A DNA stretch of 42,106 bases, taken from W0P28-013 sp963658575 (GTDB taxonomy: Bacteria; Bacteroidota; Bacteroidia; Bacteroidales; Paludibacteraceae). The notes below the pieces were generated by a model. That model was not told the origin of the DNA. It saw nothing but the letters and a program-made list of their open reading frames with translations, and ran no database searches. Location of the stretch: positions 1 through 42,106 of the forward strand of contig CAVKQB010000014.1 of the NCBI GenBank assembly GCA_963658575.1. Reading direction: 5' to 3'. Shown here piece by piece: positions 31,864 through 40,221 of this stretch. A program made the translations under genes and the position numbers. Within the stretch, counting starts at the first letter, position 1; every line of letters begins with the position of its first letter.

Positions 31864-33120
31864 ATGAAAGCACTAATGTTTGGGTGGGAGTTTCCACCGC
31901 ACATACTTGGCGGCTTAGGCACAGCGAGTTACGGCCTGACGAAAGGCATGGCATTGCAGCCCGACATGGACATCACGTTCGTGATACCGAAACCGTGGGG
32001 CGACGAAGACCAAAGTTTTCTGCACATCATCGGTGCATGTAACGTGCCTATCGTTTGGAAGGACGTGAACTGGAACCAAGTGAACGAACGGCTTGGCGGC
32101 CGCATGCACCCCGACGAGTATTTCCAGCTACGCAACGGCATCAAGTACGATTTCCGCCGCATCGGCACGAACGACATCGGCTGCGTCGATTTTTCGGGAC
32201 GCTATCCCGACAATCTGCTGGAGGAGATATCGAACTACGAGGCGGTGGCGAGCGTCATTGCGCATAGCCGCGAGTTCGACGTGATTCACGCGCACGATTG
32301 GCTCACCTATCCAGCAGGGCGTTTTGCCAAACAAATCAGCGGAAAACCGTTGGTTATCCATGTGCACGCCACCGACTACGACCGCAGTCGAGGCAATGTA
32401 AATCCCGACGTTTACCGCATCGAGAAAGAGGGCATGGAGGCCGCCGATCATATCATTACGGTGTCGAACTTGACACGCAACACGGTCATCGAAAAGTATC
32501 ATCAAAATCCCGATAAAGTAACGACCGTGCACAACGCCGTGGAGCCGCTTCCGTTTGTGAACGAGTTGCACAAGAGCGCACGCAAGGATAGGGTAGTAAC
32601 CTTTCTTGGGCGCATCACCATGCAAAAAGGACCGGAATACTTCGTGGAGGTGGCCTCGCGCGTGTTGAGCCGCACCGACGGCGTGCGTTTTGTCATGGCC
32701 GGCAGCGGCGATATGATGAACCAGATGATTCGTCTTGTGGCGCAACGTGGTATCGCCGACAAGTTCCATTTCACGGGATTTCTGAAAGGGCGCGCCGTGT
32801 ACGAGATGTTGGCCGAGAGCGACGTGTACATGATGCCGTCGGTGTCGGAGCCGTTTGGCATTTCGCCGCTCGAAGCGATGCAGTGTGGCACGCCGAGCAT
32901 CATCTCGAAACAGTCGGGCTGCGCCGAAATTCTGAACCACGCCATCAAAACCGACTATTGGGACATCGATGCCATGGCCGACTACATTCACGCCATAGTG
33001 AAATATCCCGCCATGTACGAAGCCCTGCACCGCAACGGCCTGGAAGAGGTGAACAACATCAAATGGGAGTACGCCGGCCAAAAAGTGCGCAAAATCTACG
33101 ACATGGTTTGCCATAAATAG
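31864..33120 (+). CDS. GT4 glycosyltransferase, glycogen-synthase-like
   Basis: A 418-residue GT-B glycosyltransferase. It has the N-terminal GGLG motif (16-19) used for nucleotide-sugar binding, HAHDW (142-146), GRITMQKGPEYF (249-260) and the C-terminal E-x7-E pair Glu329/Glu337 in SEPFGISPLEAM. The first lines resemble bacterial glycogen/starch synthases (FGWEFPPHILGGLG), and in Bacteroides the homologue lies between a debranching enzyme and GH57, so synthesis of an alpha-1,4-glucan is the best inference. It is cytoplasmic. It begins 26 nt after the inserted protease gene, and its TAG stop touches the repeat that follows. Confidence 0.92.
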   Translation: MKALMFGWEFPPHILGGLGTASYGLTKGMALQPDMDITFVIPKPWGDEDQSFLHIIGACNVPIVWKDVNWNQVNERLGGRMHPDEYFQLRNGIKYDFRRIGTNDIGCVDFSGRYPDNLLEEISNYEAVASVIAHSREFDVIHAHDWLTYPAGRFAKQISGKPLVIHVHATDYDRSRGNVNPDVYRIEKEGMEAADHIITVSNLTRNTVIEKYHQNPDKVTTVHNAVEPLPFVNELHKSARKDRVVTFLGRITMQKGPEYFVEVASRVLSRTDGVRFVMAGSGDMMNQMIRLVAQRGIADKFHFTGFLKGRAVYEMLAESDVYMMPSVSEPFGISPLEAMQCGTPSIISKQSGCAEILNHAIKTDYWDIDAMADYIHAIVKYPAMYEALHRNGLEEVNNIKWEYAGQKVRKIYDMVCHK

Positions 33121-33909
33121 TGTGAAAGTGAGAAAGTTTATAAAGTTCATAAAGTTCATAAAGTGGAAAGTCTATAAAGTTATTGGTGATTTGATGATTT
33201 GGTTATTTGGTTAATTTGAAATCTGAAATCTGAAATCTGAAATCTGAAATTACTCTCACCTATAACCTATAACCTATAACCTATAACCTTTTTTCTTGCG
33301 ACTTGCTACTTGTGTCTTGCTACTAATCAAATGTCTTTATTCTTTATTCTTTGTTCTTTGTTCTTTGTTCTTTGTTCTTTGTTATCTCACCTATAACCTA
33401 TAACCTATAACCTATAACCTATAACCTCATATCTTGCTACTAATTTGAAATCTGAAATCTGAAATCTGAAATTACTCTCACCTATAACCTATAACCTATA
33501 ACCTATAACCTTTTTTCTTGCGACTTGCTACTTGTGTCTTGCTACTAATCAAATGTCTTTATTCTTTATTCTTTGTTCTTTGTTCTTTGTTCTTTGTTCT
33601 TTGTTATCTCACCTATAACCTATAACCTATNACCTATAACCTATAACCTCATATCTTGCTACTAATTTGAAATCTGAAATCTGAAATCTGAAATTACTCT
33701 CACCTATAACCTATAACCTATAACCTATAACCTTTTTTCTTGCGACTTGCTACTTGTGTCTTGCTACTAATCAAATGTCTTTATTCTTTGTTCTTTGTTC
33801 TTTGTTCTTTGTTATCTCACCTATAACCTATAACCTATAACCTATAACCTATAACCTCATATCTTGCTACTAATTTGAAATCTGAAATCTGAAACAAATC
33901 CTTACCAAT
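33121..33909. repeat. Large composite tandem repeat R9 (GT4 to GH57 spacer)
   Basis: This is a 789-nt gap without a gene. 33121-33211 holds GTGAAAGT octads, AAGTTCATA words and GGTTATTT words. From 33212 a mosaic unit is repeated in tandem: 33212-33440 (229 bp), 33441-33662 (222 bp), 33663-33870 (208 bp) and a fragment 33871-33895. Each unit has, in order, GAAATCT heptads, CTCTCACC, CTATAAC heptads, TTCTTGCGACTTGCTACT, CTTGCTACTAATCAA, TTTATTC/TTTGTTC heptads, TCTCACC, CTATAAC heptads and CATATCTTGCTACTAA. The units differ only in heptad number. Base 33631 is N. The GH57 start follows after 14 nt. Confidence 0.93.
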
Positions 33910-35223
33910 ATGAAAACAATCAATTTTATTTTTCGTGTGCATCAACGGTCGAATTTGAAGCGTTACCGCTTTTTCGACATCGGCAACGACCACTATTACT
34001 ACGACGACTACGCCGACGAGACGGCTGTGCGCCAAAATACCGACCAATGCTACCTGCAGGCCAACCGCACGCTGCTCGAGATGATTAAAGGCTCGAACGG
34101 CAAATTCCGCGTGTCGTTCGCCATTTCGGGGCTGGCTCTTGAGCAGTTCGAACGCTACGCACCCGAGGTTATCGACTCGCTCCAAGAGTTGGCCAAAACG
34201 GGCTGCGTGGAGTTTCTCGCCACGCCCAACGCCCACTCGCTGGCCGCCATCTACGACAACGACGAGTTTGCCATACAAACCAAACTTCAAACCAACAAAA
34301 TCAAACAGTTGTTTGGCAAAACGCCCACCGTATTTGCCAATACAGCCCTGATTTACAGCGACGAAATCGGCGAAAACATCGCTAAAATGGGCTACAAAAC
34401 CATCATGATCGAAGGCGCAAAACACATCATGGGCTGGAAGAGTCCGCACTACGTCTACAGCCACGCCAACAACAGCAAAGTGAAACTGCTCGTGCGCGAC
34501 AACAAACTGAGCGACGACATCAACTACCGCTTCTCGCAGTGGAATTGGAACGAATATCCGCTCACCGCCGAAAAATTCATCGGGTGGATAAATGCCTCGC
34601 CGGCCGAAGAAGAGGTGTTCAACATTTTCCTTGGCTACGAAGCGTTGGGCGTGCTGAACCATCGCGACAGCGGCATCTTCGAGTTCTTCAAGGCGTTGCC
34701 ATACCACGCCATGGCCAACGGCGTAGCCTTCGCCACACCATCGGAAGTGGCGGCCAAAGCCAAACCCGTCGGCACCATATCGGTGATGCACCCCATGTCG
34801 TGGGCCGACGAAGAAAAAGACCTGAGCGCATGGTGCGGCAACGAACTGCAAAACGAAGCCCTAAACAAACTCTACGGCATCGCACAGCGCGTACACCTCT
34901 GCAATGACCTGTTGATAAAAATCGATTGGCAACGCCTGCAAGACACGTCGCACTTCTTCTTCATGACCACAAAACACTACTCGAACGGCATGATAATGGC
35001 CGAACCGATTTCGTACGAATCGCCCTACGAAGCATTCATGAACTACATGAACGTGCTGAGCGACTTCATCGACCGCGTGAACGCACAATACCCAAGTTCG
35101 ATTGAAAACGAGGAACTTAACGCCTTGCTCAAAACCATCTCGAACCAAGAAAAAGAGATAGCCTCGCTCGAAAGCAAACTCGAAAAATGCGAAAAAAACA
35201 AAACCAAAGCAAAGAAAAAATGA
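33910..35223 (+). CDS. Glycoside hydrolase family 57 protein (alpha-amylase-like)
   Basis: A 437-residue cytoplasmic GH57 enzyme. Region 1 is FRVHQR (8-13), close to the family HQP box. Region 3 is probably TIMIEGAKH (164-172, Glu168), and region 4 is clear in VRDNKLSDDINYRFS (195-209, Asp202), where the family acid/base Asp lies. A GYEALG segment follows at 242-247. The C-terminus (about 385-437) is a charged coiled coil ending in a Lys-rich tail. GH57 enzymes act on alpha-glucans as amylases, glucanotransferases or branching enzymes; which one cannot be told here. Context with the debranching enzyme and GT4 supports glycogen turnover. The upstream repeat separates it from the GT4 gene. Confidence 0.9.
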   Translation: MKTINFIFRVHQRSNLKRYRFFDIGNDHYYYDDYADETAVRQNTDQCYLQANRTLLEMIKGSNGKFRVSFAISGLALEQFERYAPEVIDSLQELAKTGCVEFLATPNAHSLAAIYDNDEFAIQTKLQTNKIKQLFGKTPTVFANTALIYSDEIGENIAKMGYKTIMIEGAKHIMGWKSPHYVYSHANNSKVKLLVRDNKLSDDINYRFSQWNWNEYPLTAEKFIGWINASPAEEEVFNIFLGYEALGVLNHRDSGIFEFFKALPYHAMANGVAFATPSEVAAKAKPVGTISVMHPMSWADEEKDLSAWCGNELQNEALNKLYGIAQRVHLCNDLLIKIDWQRLQDTSHFFFMTTKHYSNGMIMAEPISYESPYEAFMNYMNVLSDFIDRVNAQYPSSIENEELNALLKTISNQEKEIASLESKLEKCEKNKTKAKKK

Positions 35224-35305
35224 GACAGCCGATTTCGGAATTTTAGGTTAAATATCTGAAAATTAGGCGATTGTGCGAGCGTTGGAGAAATTTAGCGCAC
35301 CGATG

Positions 35306-35337
35306 TTGCTGTAAATCAGAAATTTTATTTACCTTTG
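35306..35337 (+). promoter_or_regulatory. Full Bacteroidota promoter for efp
   Basis: TTG (35306-35308) and, after 21 nt, TACCTTTG (35330-35337) match both consensus boxes. It lies 40 nt before the efp ATG. Confidence 0.75.
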
Positions 35338-35377
35338 CACGCCAAAAAACATTGAAAACCATAACTCAAAACATTGT

Positions 35378-35941
35378 ATGATTCTCTCACAAGACATCAA
35401 AAAAGGAACTTGCATCCGCATGGATGGCAAACTCTATTTCTGCATCGATTTTCTGCACGTTAAACCCGGCAAGGGCAACACCATCATGCGCACAACGCTG
35501 AAAGACGTAGTATCGGGCAACGTACTCGAACGCCGTTTCAATATTGGCGAACGCCTCGAAGACGTGCGCGTCGAACGCCGCCAGTACCAATACCTCTACA
35601 AAGAGGGCAACGACTACGTGTTCATGGATCAGGAGTCCTACGAACAGGCCACCATCGCACACGACCAGATCGAAGGCGTCGATTTCCTGAAAGACGGCAT
35701 GATTGTTGATGTGGTTTACGACTCGTCGACCGACACCATTCTCTATGCCGAATTGCCCGTGAAAGTCGATTTGGAAGTAACCTACACCGAACCCGGCATG
35801 GCTGGCAACACCGCCACCAACACGCTGAAACCCGCCACACTCGAAACGGGAGCGCAGGTGCGCGTGCCGCTATTTATCAACACCGGCGAAAAGGTGCGCA
35901 TCGACACACGCGACGGCTCGTACATCGAGCGCGCCAAGTAA
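35378..35941 (+). CDS. efp: Elongation factor P
   Basis: A 187-residue translation factor that binds stalled ribosomes near the P site and rescues polyproline synthesis. The three-domain EF-P/IF-5A layout is complete. Domain I carries the modification loop HVKPGKGNT with Lys32 at the tip, the position that is modified in many bacteria. Domain III ends in VPLFINTGEKVRIDTRDGSY. Lys (and not Arg) at the tip suggests a lysine-type modification or none; no modification enzyme gene is in the window. It has its own promoter and terminator. Confidence 0.98.
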   Translation: MILSQDIKKGTCIRMDGKLYFCIDFLHVKPGKGNTIMRTTLKDVVSGNVLERRFNIGERLEDVRVERRQYQYLYKEGNDYVFMDQESYEQATIAHDQIEGVDFLKDGMIVDVVYDSSTDTILYAELPVKVDLEVTYTEPGMAGNTATNTLKPATLETGAQVRVPLFINTGEKVRIDTRDGSYIERAK

Positions 35942-35967
35942 GCACCAACGCCGAGAGCGATACACAC

Positions 35968-35999
35968 GAGAGCCGCAAATGTTTGTGGCTCTCTCTTTT
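35968..35999 (+). terminator. Terminator after efp
   Basis: GAGAGCC / GGCTCTC arms (35968-35974, 35987-35993), extended by a few more pairs, are followed by TCTTTTG. The U-tract is short. Confidence 0.7.
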
Positions 36000-36023
36000 G
36001 TTGGCCTTTGGGTAGCCGAAATT

Positions 36024-36053
36024 TTGCCAAGTGCGTTTTTTGTATTACCTTTG
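36024..36053 (+). promoter_or_regulatory. Full Bacteroidota promoter for the DHH phosphoesterase gene
   Basis: TTG (36024-36026) and, after 19 nt, TACCTTTG (36046-36053) match both boxes, 35 nt before ATG 36089. Confidence 0.75.
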
Positions 36054-36088
36054 CAAGTTAAACAATTCCGAATCGAGATAAAAGAGAT

Positions 36089-37102
36089 ATGATGACGAAG
36101 ATAATTTCCGACGAACTAGTGGCGCAAGCCCGCACGTTGCTCGACGAAGCACAACGCATAACCATCGTTTCGCACATGTCGCCCGACGGCGATGCCGTAG
36201 GCTCGTCGCTGGCCATGTGGCACTTTTTGCGCGCGGCAGGCAAAGAGGTGCAGACAATTCTGCCCAACTATTTCCCCGCATACCTTGCGTGGCTCGATGG
36301 TGCCTCCGAAATTTTGATTTGCGAAGCCGACCACAAAGCCGTGCAGAAAGCCATCACCGAAGCCGATTTGGTCGTCTGCCTCGACTTCAACAACCGCAAA
36401 CGGGTGAACGGCGTGAAACCATTTTTGGAACAGACCAAAGCCAAACTCCTGCTCATCGACCACCACATCGATCCCGAAGATTTCGCCCATGTAACAATCT
36501 CGTATCCCGACATCGCATCGACCTGCGAATTGGTTTATTGCCTGATGACACAGATGGGGCAGAGTAGCAGAATCACCAAAGCGTGCGCCGAAGCCGTCTA
36601 TGTGGGCATGATGACCGACACCGGCAATTTTTCGTACGCCTCGCAACAGCCACAAATCTACACCATCATCTCCGAATTGCTCGAAATTGGCATCGACAAA
36701 GACGCCATCTACCGCAAAGTGTACACCAACTATTCCGAAAGTCGCATGAGGCTGATGGGCTACTGCTTGGTGAACAAGATGAAGGTTTATCACGAGCAAC
36801 ACACCGCCGTCATCAGCCTTACCAAGGAGGAGTTGCAGCGGTTCGACTTCAAAGTGGGCGACACCGAAGGCTTTGTCAACATTCCGCTCTCGATCGAAGG
36901 CATCTGCCGGTCGGTGTTTGTGCGGCAGGAAGACCGCAAGGTGAAACTCTCGTTTCGCTCGCAGGGCAATGTGCCCGTCAATACCATCGCATCGGAGCAT
37001 TTCAACGGTGGCGGTCACCTGAATGCCGCTGGCGGCGAAAGCATGCTCACCCTCGAAGAGACCCTCGCCAAACTCGAAAAAGTGATTCTGACACTGGATT
37101 AG
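36089..37102 (+). CDS. nrnA: DHH-family phosphoesterase (NrnA-type nanoRNase/pAp phosphatase)
   Basis: A 337-residue DHH/DHHA1 enzyme. The metal-binding motifs are SPDGDAVGSS (31-40), CLDFN (Asp99), LIDHHID (124-126 is the DHH triad) and MMTDTGNF (Asp177). The C-terminal DHHA1 substrate domain has HFNGGGHLNAAGG. NrnA enzymes degrade 2-5 nt RNA fragments and dephosphorylate pAp. The size matches that family rather than GdpP or RecJ. ATG 36089 is followed directly by a second ATG (36092), and either could be used. It is cytoplasmic. The stop is followed by repeat R10. Confidence 0.93.
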   Translation: MMTKIISDELVAQARTLLDEAQRITIVSHMSPDGDAVGSSLAMWHFLRAAGKEVQTILPNYFPAYLAWLDGASEILICEADHKAVQKAITEADLVVCLDFNNRKRVNGVKPFLEQTKAKLLLIDHHIDPEDFAHVTISYPDIASTCELVYCLMTQMGQSSRITKACAEAVYVGMMTDTGNFSYASQQPQIYTIISELLEIGIDKDAIYRKVYTNYSESRMRLMGYCLVNKMKVYHEQHTAVISLTKEELQRFDFKVGDTEGFVNIPLSIEGICRSVFVRQEDRKVKLSFRSQGNVPVNTIASEHFNGGGHLNAAGGESMLTLEETLAKLEKVILTLD

Positions 37103-37310
37103 GCGCGAGAAAGATTATAGTTAGTAGTTAGTAGTTAGTAGTGAGTAGTGAGTAGTGAGTAGTGAGAAATGAGGAGTTAGGAGTTAGGAGTTAGGCGTAA
37201 GACGAAATTTCAAATTTCAGATTTCAAATTTCAGATTGTCGAATCAATCAAATAATCAAATAACCAAATCACCAAATCATCAAATAACCAAATTCACACC
37301 ATTGAAAAAA
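37103..37310. repeat. Intergenic mosaic repeat R10
   Basis: This fills the spacer between nrnA and lysS. It holds AGTTAGT and GTGAGTA heptads (about 37118-37170), GGAGTTA heptads (about 37172-37195), CAAATTT/CAGATTT heptads (about 37205-37235), then AATAACCA/AATCACCA octads (about 37250-37290), ending close to the lysS start. Confidence 0.85.
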
Positions 37311-37329
37311 TAGAAATCAAAAATAAGGT

Positions 37330-39039
37330 ATGGAACTGAACGAACAAGAAATAGGTCGTCGGCAGAGCCTCGACGCCTTGCGCAACATGGGCATCGAACC
37401 CTATCCGGCAGCGGAATATCCGGTAGATGCTCATTCTGACGACATCAAAGCACAGTTTGTCGATGGCGCGCCCGAACGCCACGTGTGCATCGCTGGCCGC
37501 ATCATGAGCCGCCGCATCATGGGCAAAGCCTCGTTTATCGAACTGCAGGACGCCAAAGGTCGCATTCAGGTCTATGTGTCGCGCGACGAAATAAACACCG
37601 AGGCGCAGCCCGAAATGTACAATACGGTGTTCAAAAAACTGCTCGACATCGGCGATTTCGTTGGCATTCGTGGCTTCGTGTTCCGCACACAGACGGGCGA
37701 AATCAGCGTACATGCGCAAGAACTGACGGTGTTGGCCAAGAGCTTGCGCCCACTGCCGATAGTGAAATACAAAGACGGCGTGGCCTACGACAAATTCGAC
37801 GACCCCGAACTGCGCGCCCGCCAGCGTTACGTCGATTTAATCGTGAACGAAGGCGTGAAAGAGACCTTTGTGAAACGCGCCAAAATCATCAGCACCATGC
37901 GGCGCATTTTCGACGAGGCAGGATTTACCGAAGTGGAAACACCTATCCTTCAGCAGATTGCAGGAGGCGCATCGGCACGTCCGTTCATCACACACCACAA
38001 TACGCTCGATGTGGACATGTACCTGCGCATCGCCACCGAACTCTATCTGAAACGTCTGATTGTGGGCGGTTTCGAGGGCGTTTACGAGATTGGCAAAAAC
38101 TTCCGCAACGAAGGCATGGATCGTAGCCACAACCCCGAATTTACCTGCATGGAACTCTACGTGCAGTACAAGGACTACAACTGGATGATGTCGTTTGCCG
38201 AACAATTGCTCGAAAAAATCGCTGTGGCAGTCAATGGCACCACCAAAGTGCAAATCGGCGACCACGAGGTCGATTTCAAAGCGCCGTACCGCCGTCTGCC
38301 CATTCTCGACGCCATCGCCGAAAAGACCGGCTACAACCTCGAAGGCAAATCGGAAGACGAAATCCGCGCCATCTGTCGGAAATTGAACATGGAAATCGAC
38401 GACACGATGGGCAAAGGCAAACTCATCGACGAAATTTTTGGCGAATTTTGCGAAGGCACATTCATTCAGCCCACATTCATCACCGATTATCCCGTCGAAA
38501 TGTCGCCGCTGACCAAAATGCACCGCTCGAAACCTGGGCTGACAGAGCGTTTCGAACTGATGGTGAACGGCAAAGAACTGGCCAACGCCTACAGCGAGCT
38601 GAACGACCCGATAGACCAATACAACCGCTTCGTAGAACAGATGAAACTGGCCGACAAAGGCGACGACGAAGCCATGGTAATCGACCACGACTTTGTGCGC
38701 GCACTCGAATACGGCATGCCGCCCACGTCGGGCATCGGCATCGGCATCGACCGCCTGACCATGTTCATGACTGGCCAGCCGACCATTCAGGAAGTGCTGC
38801 TGTTCCCCACGATGAAACCCGAAAAAGTGCAGAAAAAAGACAGCCCCGAACGCTACGCCGAAATTGGCGTTCCGACCGAATGGGTAGAACCGCTGCAAAA
38901 ACTTGGTTACGACACAGTGGAAAAACTCAAAGGCCTGAATCCCAATAAGTTGCATCAGGATTTGTGCGGCTACAACAAGAAAAACAAACTCGGTTTGGCC
39001 AATCCCGCCAAGGAATTGGTAGAGAGTTGGACGAAATAA
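37330..39039 (+). CDS. lysS: Lysyl-tRNA synthetase, class II
   Basis: A 569-residue enzyme that charges tRNA-Lys. The N-terminal OB-fold anticodon-binding domain covers about 50-140 (VCIAGRIMSRRIMGKASFIE). The class II core follows with motif 1 around 183-207, motif 2 FRNEGMDRSHNPEFT (258-272) and motif 3 GIGIGIDRLTMFM (468-480). About 70 residues after motif 3 (from about 500) form a C-terminal extension absent from the roughly 505-residue E. coli enzyme; Bacteroidota LysRS are typically this long. Upstream is only repeat DNA without a recognisable TAnnTTTG element. Confidence 0.97.
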   Translation: MELNEQEIGRRQSLDALRNMGIEPYPAAEYPVDAHSDDIKAQFVDGAPERHVCIAGRIMSRRIMGKASFIELQDAKGRIQVYVSRDEINTEAQPEMYNTVFKKLLDIGDFVGIRGFVFRTQTGEISVHAQELTVLAKSLRPLPIVKYKDGVAYDKFDDPELRARQRYVDLIVNEGVKETFVKRAKIISTMRRIFDEAGFTEVETPILQQIAGGASARPFITHHNTLDVDMYLRIATELYLKRLIVGGFEGVYEIGKNFRNEGMDRSHNPEFTCMELYVQYKDYNWMMSFAEQLLEKIAVAVNGTTKVQIGDHEVDFKAPYRRLPILDAIAEKTGYNLEGKSEDEIRAICRKLNMEIDDTMGKGKLIDEIFGEFCEGTFIQPTFITDYPVEMSPLTKMHRSKPGLTERFELMVNGKELANAYSELNDPIDQYNRFVEQMKLADKGDDEAMVIDHDFVRALEYGMPPTSGIGIGIDRLTMFMTGQPTIQEVLLFPTMKPEKVQKKDSPERYAEIGVPTEWVEPLQKLGYDTVEKLKGLNPNKLHQDLCGYNKKNKLGLANPAKELVESWTK

Positions 39040-39062
39040 AAACGTCGAAAAAACGAAAAAAG

Positions 39063-39093
39063 TTGCTTTTGTGCGCAGAAAATCTTAACTTTG
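39063..39093 (+). promoter_or_regulatory. Full Bacteroidota promoter for manA
   Basis: TTG (39063-39065) and, after 20 nt, TAACTTTG (39086-39093) match both boxes, about 63 nt before the manA ATG. Confidence 0.72.
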
Positions 39094-39110
39094 TCGATTG
39101 GAATGTTGCG

Positions 39111-39125
39111 CCGGCACCGTGTCGG
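39111..39125 (+). other. Small hairpin in the manA 5' leader
   Basis: CCGGCAC / GTGTCGG (one G-T pair) around a single base, about 30 nt before the start codon and downstream of the promoter. It is GC-rich in an otherwise AT-rich leader. A role in translation or attenuation is possible but unsupported. Confidence 0.3.
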
Positions 39126-39155
39126 CCGATTGTTGAGCCATTTTTGTAGAATGCG

Positions 39156-40133
39156 ATGCTTTATCCGCTGAAATTCACGCCGATACACAAAACCAAACTG
39201 TGGGGCGGCGACAAACTGAAAAACTACTGCCGCCATGCTGGCACAACCGACGGTCGCGTGGGCGAAACGTGGGACGTATCGGCTGTCGAAGGCAACGAAT
39301 CGGTGGTCGAAAACGGCTTCCTGCAAGACAATACGCTCAGCGAACTGGTCGAAGTCTATCTCGGCGACCTGGTGGGCGACCATGTCTACGAACGCTACGG
39401 CAACGACTTCCCGCTGTTGGTCAAACTCATCGACTCGGCGCAGCACCTCTCCATACAGGTGCACCCCAACGATGCGTTGGCCGCCGAACGCCACCAATGT
39501 TCGGGAAAAACCGAAATGTGGTATCTGCTCGATGCCGCCCCCGACGCATTTGTCGTGGCGGGTTTTACGCGTGCCATCGGCAAGGACGAATATCTGCAAC
39601 TCGTGGCCGAAAATAGGCTGGAAAGCGTGTTGCACAAAATTCCCGTCGAACGGGGCGATGTCATTTTCATTCCAGCGGGCTGCGTGCATTCCATCGGCGC
39701 GGGGTGCGTCATCTTGGAGGTGCAGCAAACCTCGGACATCACCTACCGCATCTACGACTACAACCGTGTAGATGCCGACGGCAAACAGCGCGAACTGCAC
39801 ACCGATTTGGCCGCCGATGCCATCGATTTCGAACAGTGGGGAAACGAGAAAATCGTGCCGCACCCAGCACTGGACGGCGCGCCACAGCGGTTGATAACGT
39901 GCGACTATTTCGCCGTCGATATCGTGTCGCTCGCGCACGAACAGACGATGGAGTTGGTCGCTCTCGACTCGTTTGTGCTGCTCACCGCACTCGAAGGCAG
40001 CGCACGCTGCTGCTACGACGGCGGCGAGATAGAACTGGCCGTGGGCGAAACCGTGCTGATTCCCGCCGAAATGGACGAACTGACACTCGTCCCACAAGGA
40101 CATGCCAAACTGCTGAAAACGTACATCATTTAG
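39156..40133 (+). CDS. manA: Mannose-6-phosphate isomerase, class I
   Basis: A 325-residue zinc enzyme that interconverts fructose-6-phosphate and mannose-6-phosphate. Zinc ligands appear in QVHPND (His103), KTEMWYLLD (Glu120) and IPAGCVHSIGAG (His178), followed by the conserved LEVQQTSDITYRIYDYNR region split at 188-204. The length fits the short bacterial form. It is cytoplasmic and feeds GDP-mannose/fucose synthesis or mannose use. An ATG at 39151 is in another frame. The next gene, a phosphohexomutase, lies 88 nt downstream, a functional pair for hexose-phosphate metabolism. Confidence 0.95.
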   Translation: MLYPLKFTPIHKTKLWGGDKLKNYCRHAGTTDGRVGETWDVSAVEGNESVVENGFLQDNTLSELVEVYLGDLVGDHVYERYGNDFPLLVKLIDSAQHLSIQVHPNDALAAERHQCSGKTEMWYLLDAAPDAFVVAGFTRAIGKDEYLQLVAENRLESVLHKIPVERGDVIFIPAGCVHSIGAGCVILEVQQTSDITYRIYDYNRVDADGKQRELHTDLAADAIDFEQWGNEKIVPHPALDGAPQRLITCDYFAVDIVSLAHEQTMELVALDSFVLLTALEGSARCCYDGGEIELAVGETVLIPAEMDELTLVPQGHAKLLKTYII

Positions 40134-40221
40134 CGAGTAGAGTAGTGGGCGGTCGAATTTCGCAACAATCAAAATAACGAATCAAAAACAAACAATAATA
40201 AAATCTTAAAAAACAAGTATT

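Noticed and set aside
33212..33895. CRISPR array
   Set aside because: The repeated units are over 200 bp, contiguous and themselves made of microsatellite words. There are no unique spacers between short repeats and no cas genes.
33121..33909. Replication origin or plasmid iterons
   Set aside because: The words are in many spacers, and there is no dnaA or rep gene nearby and no DnaA-box cluster. Repetition alone is not sufficient.
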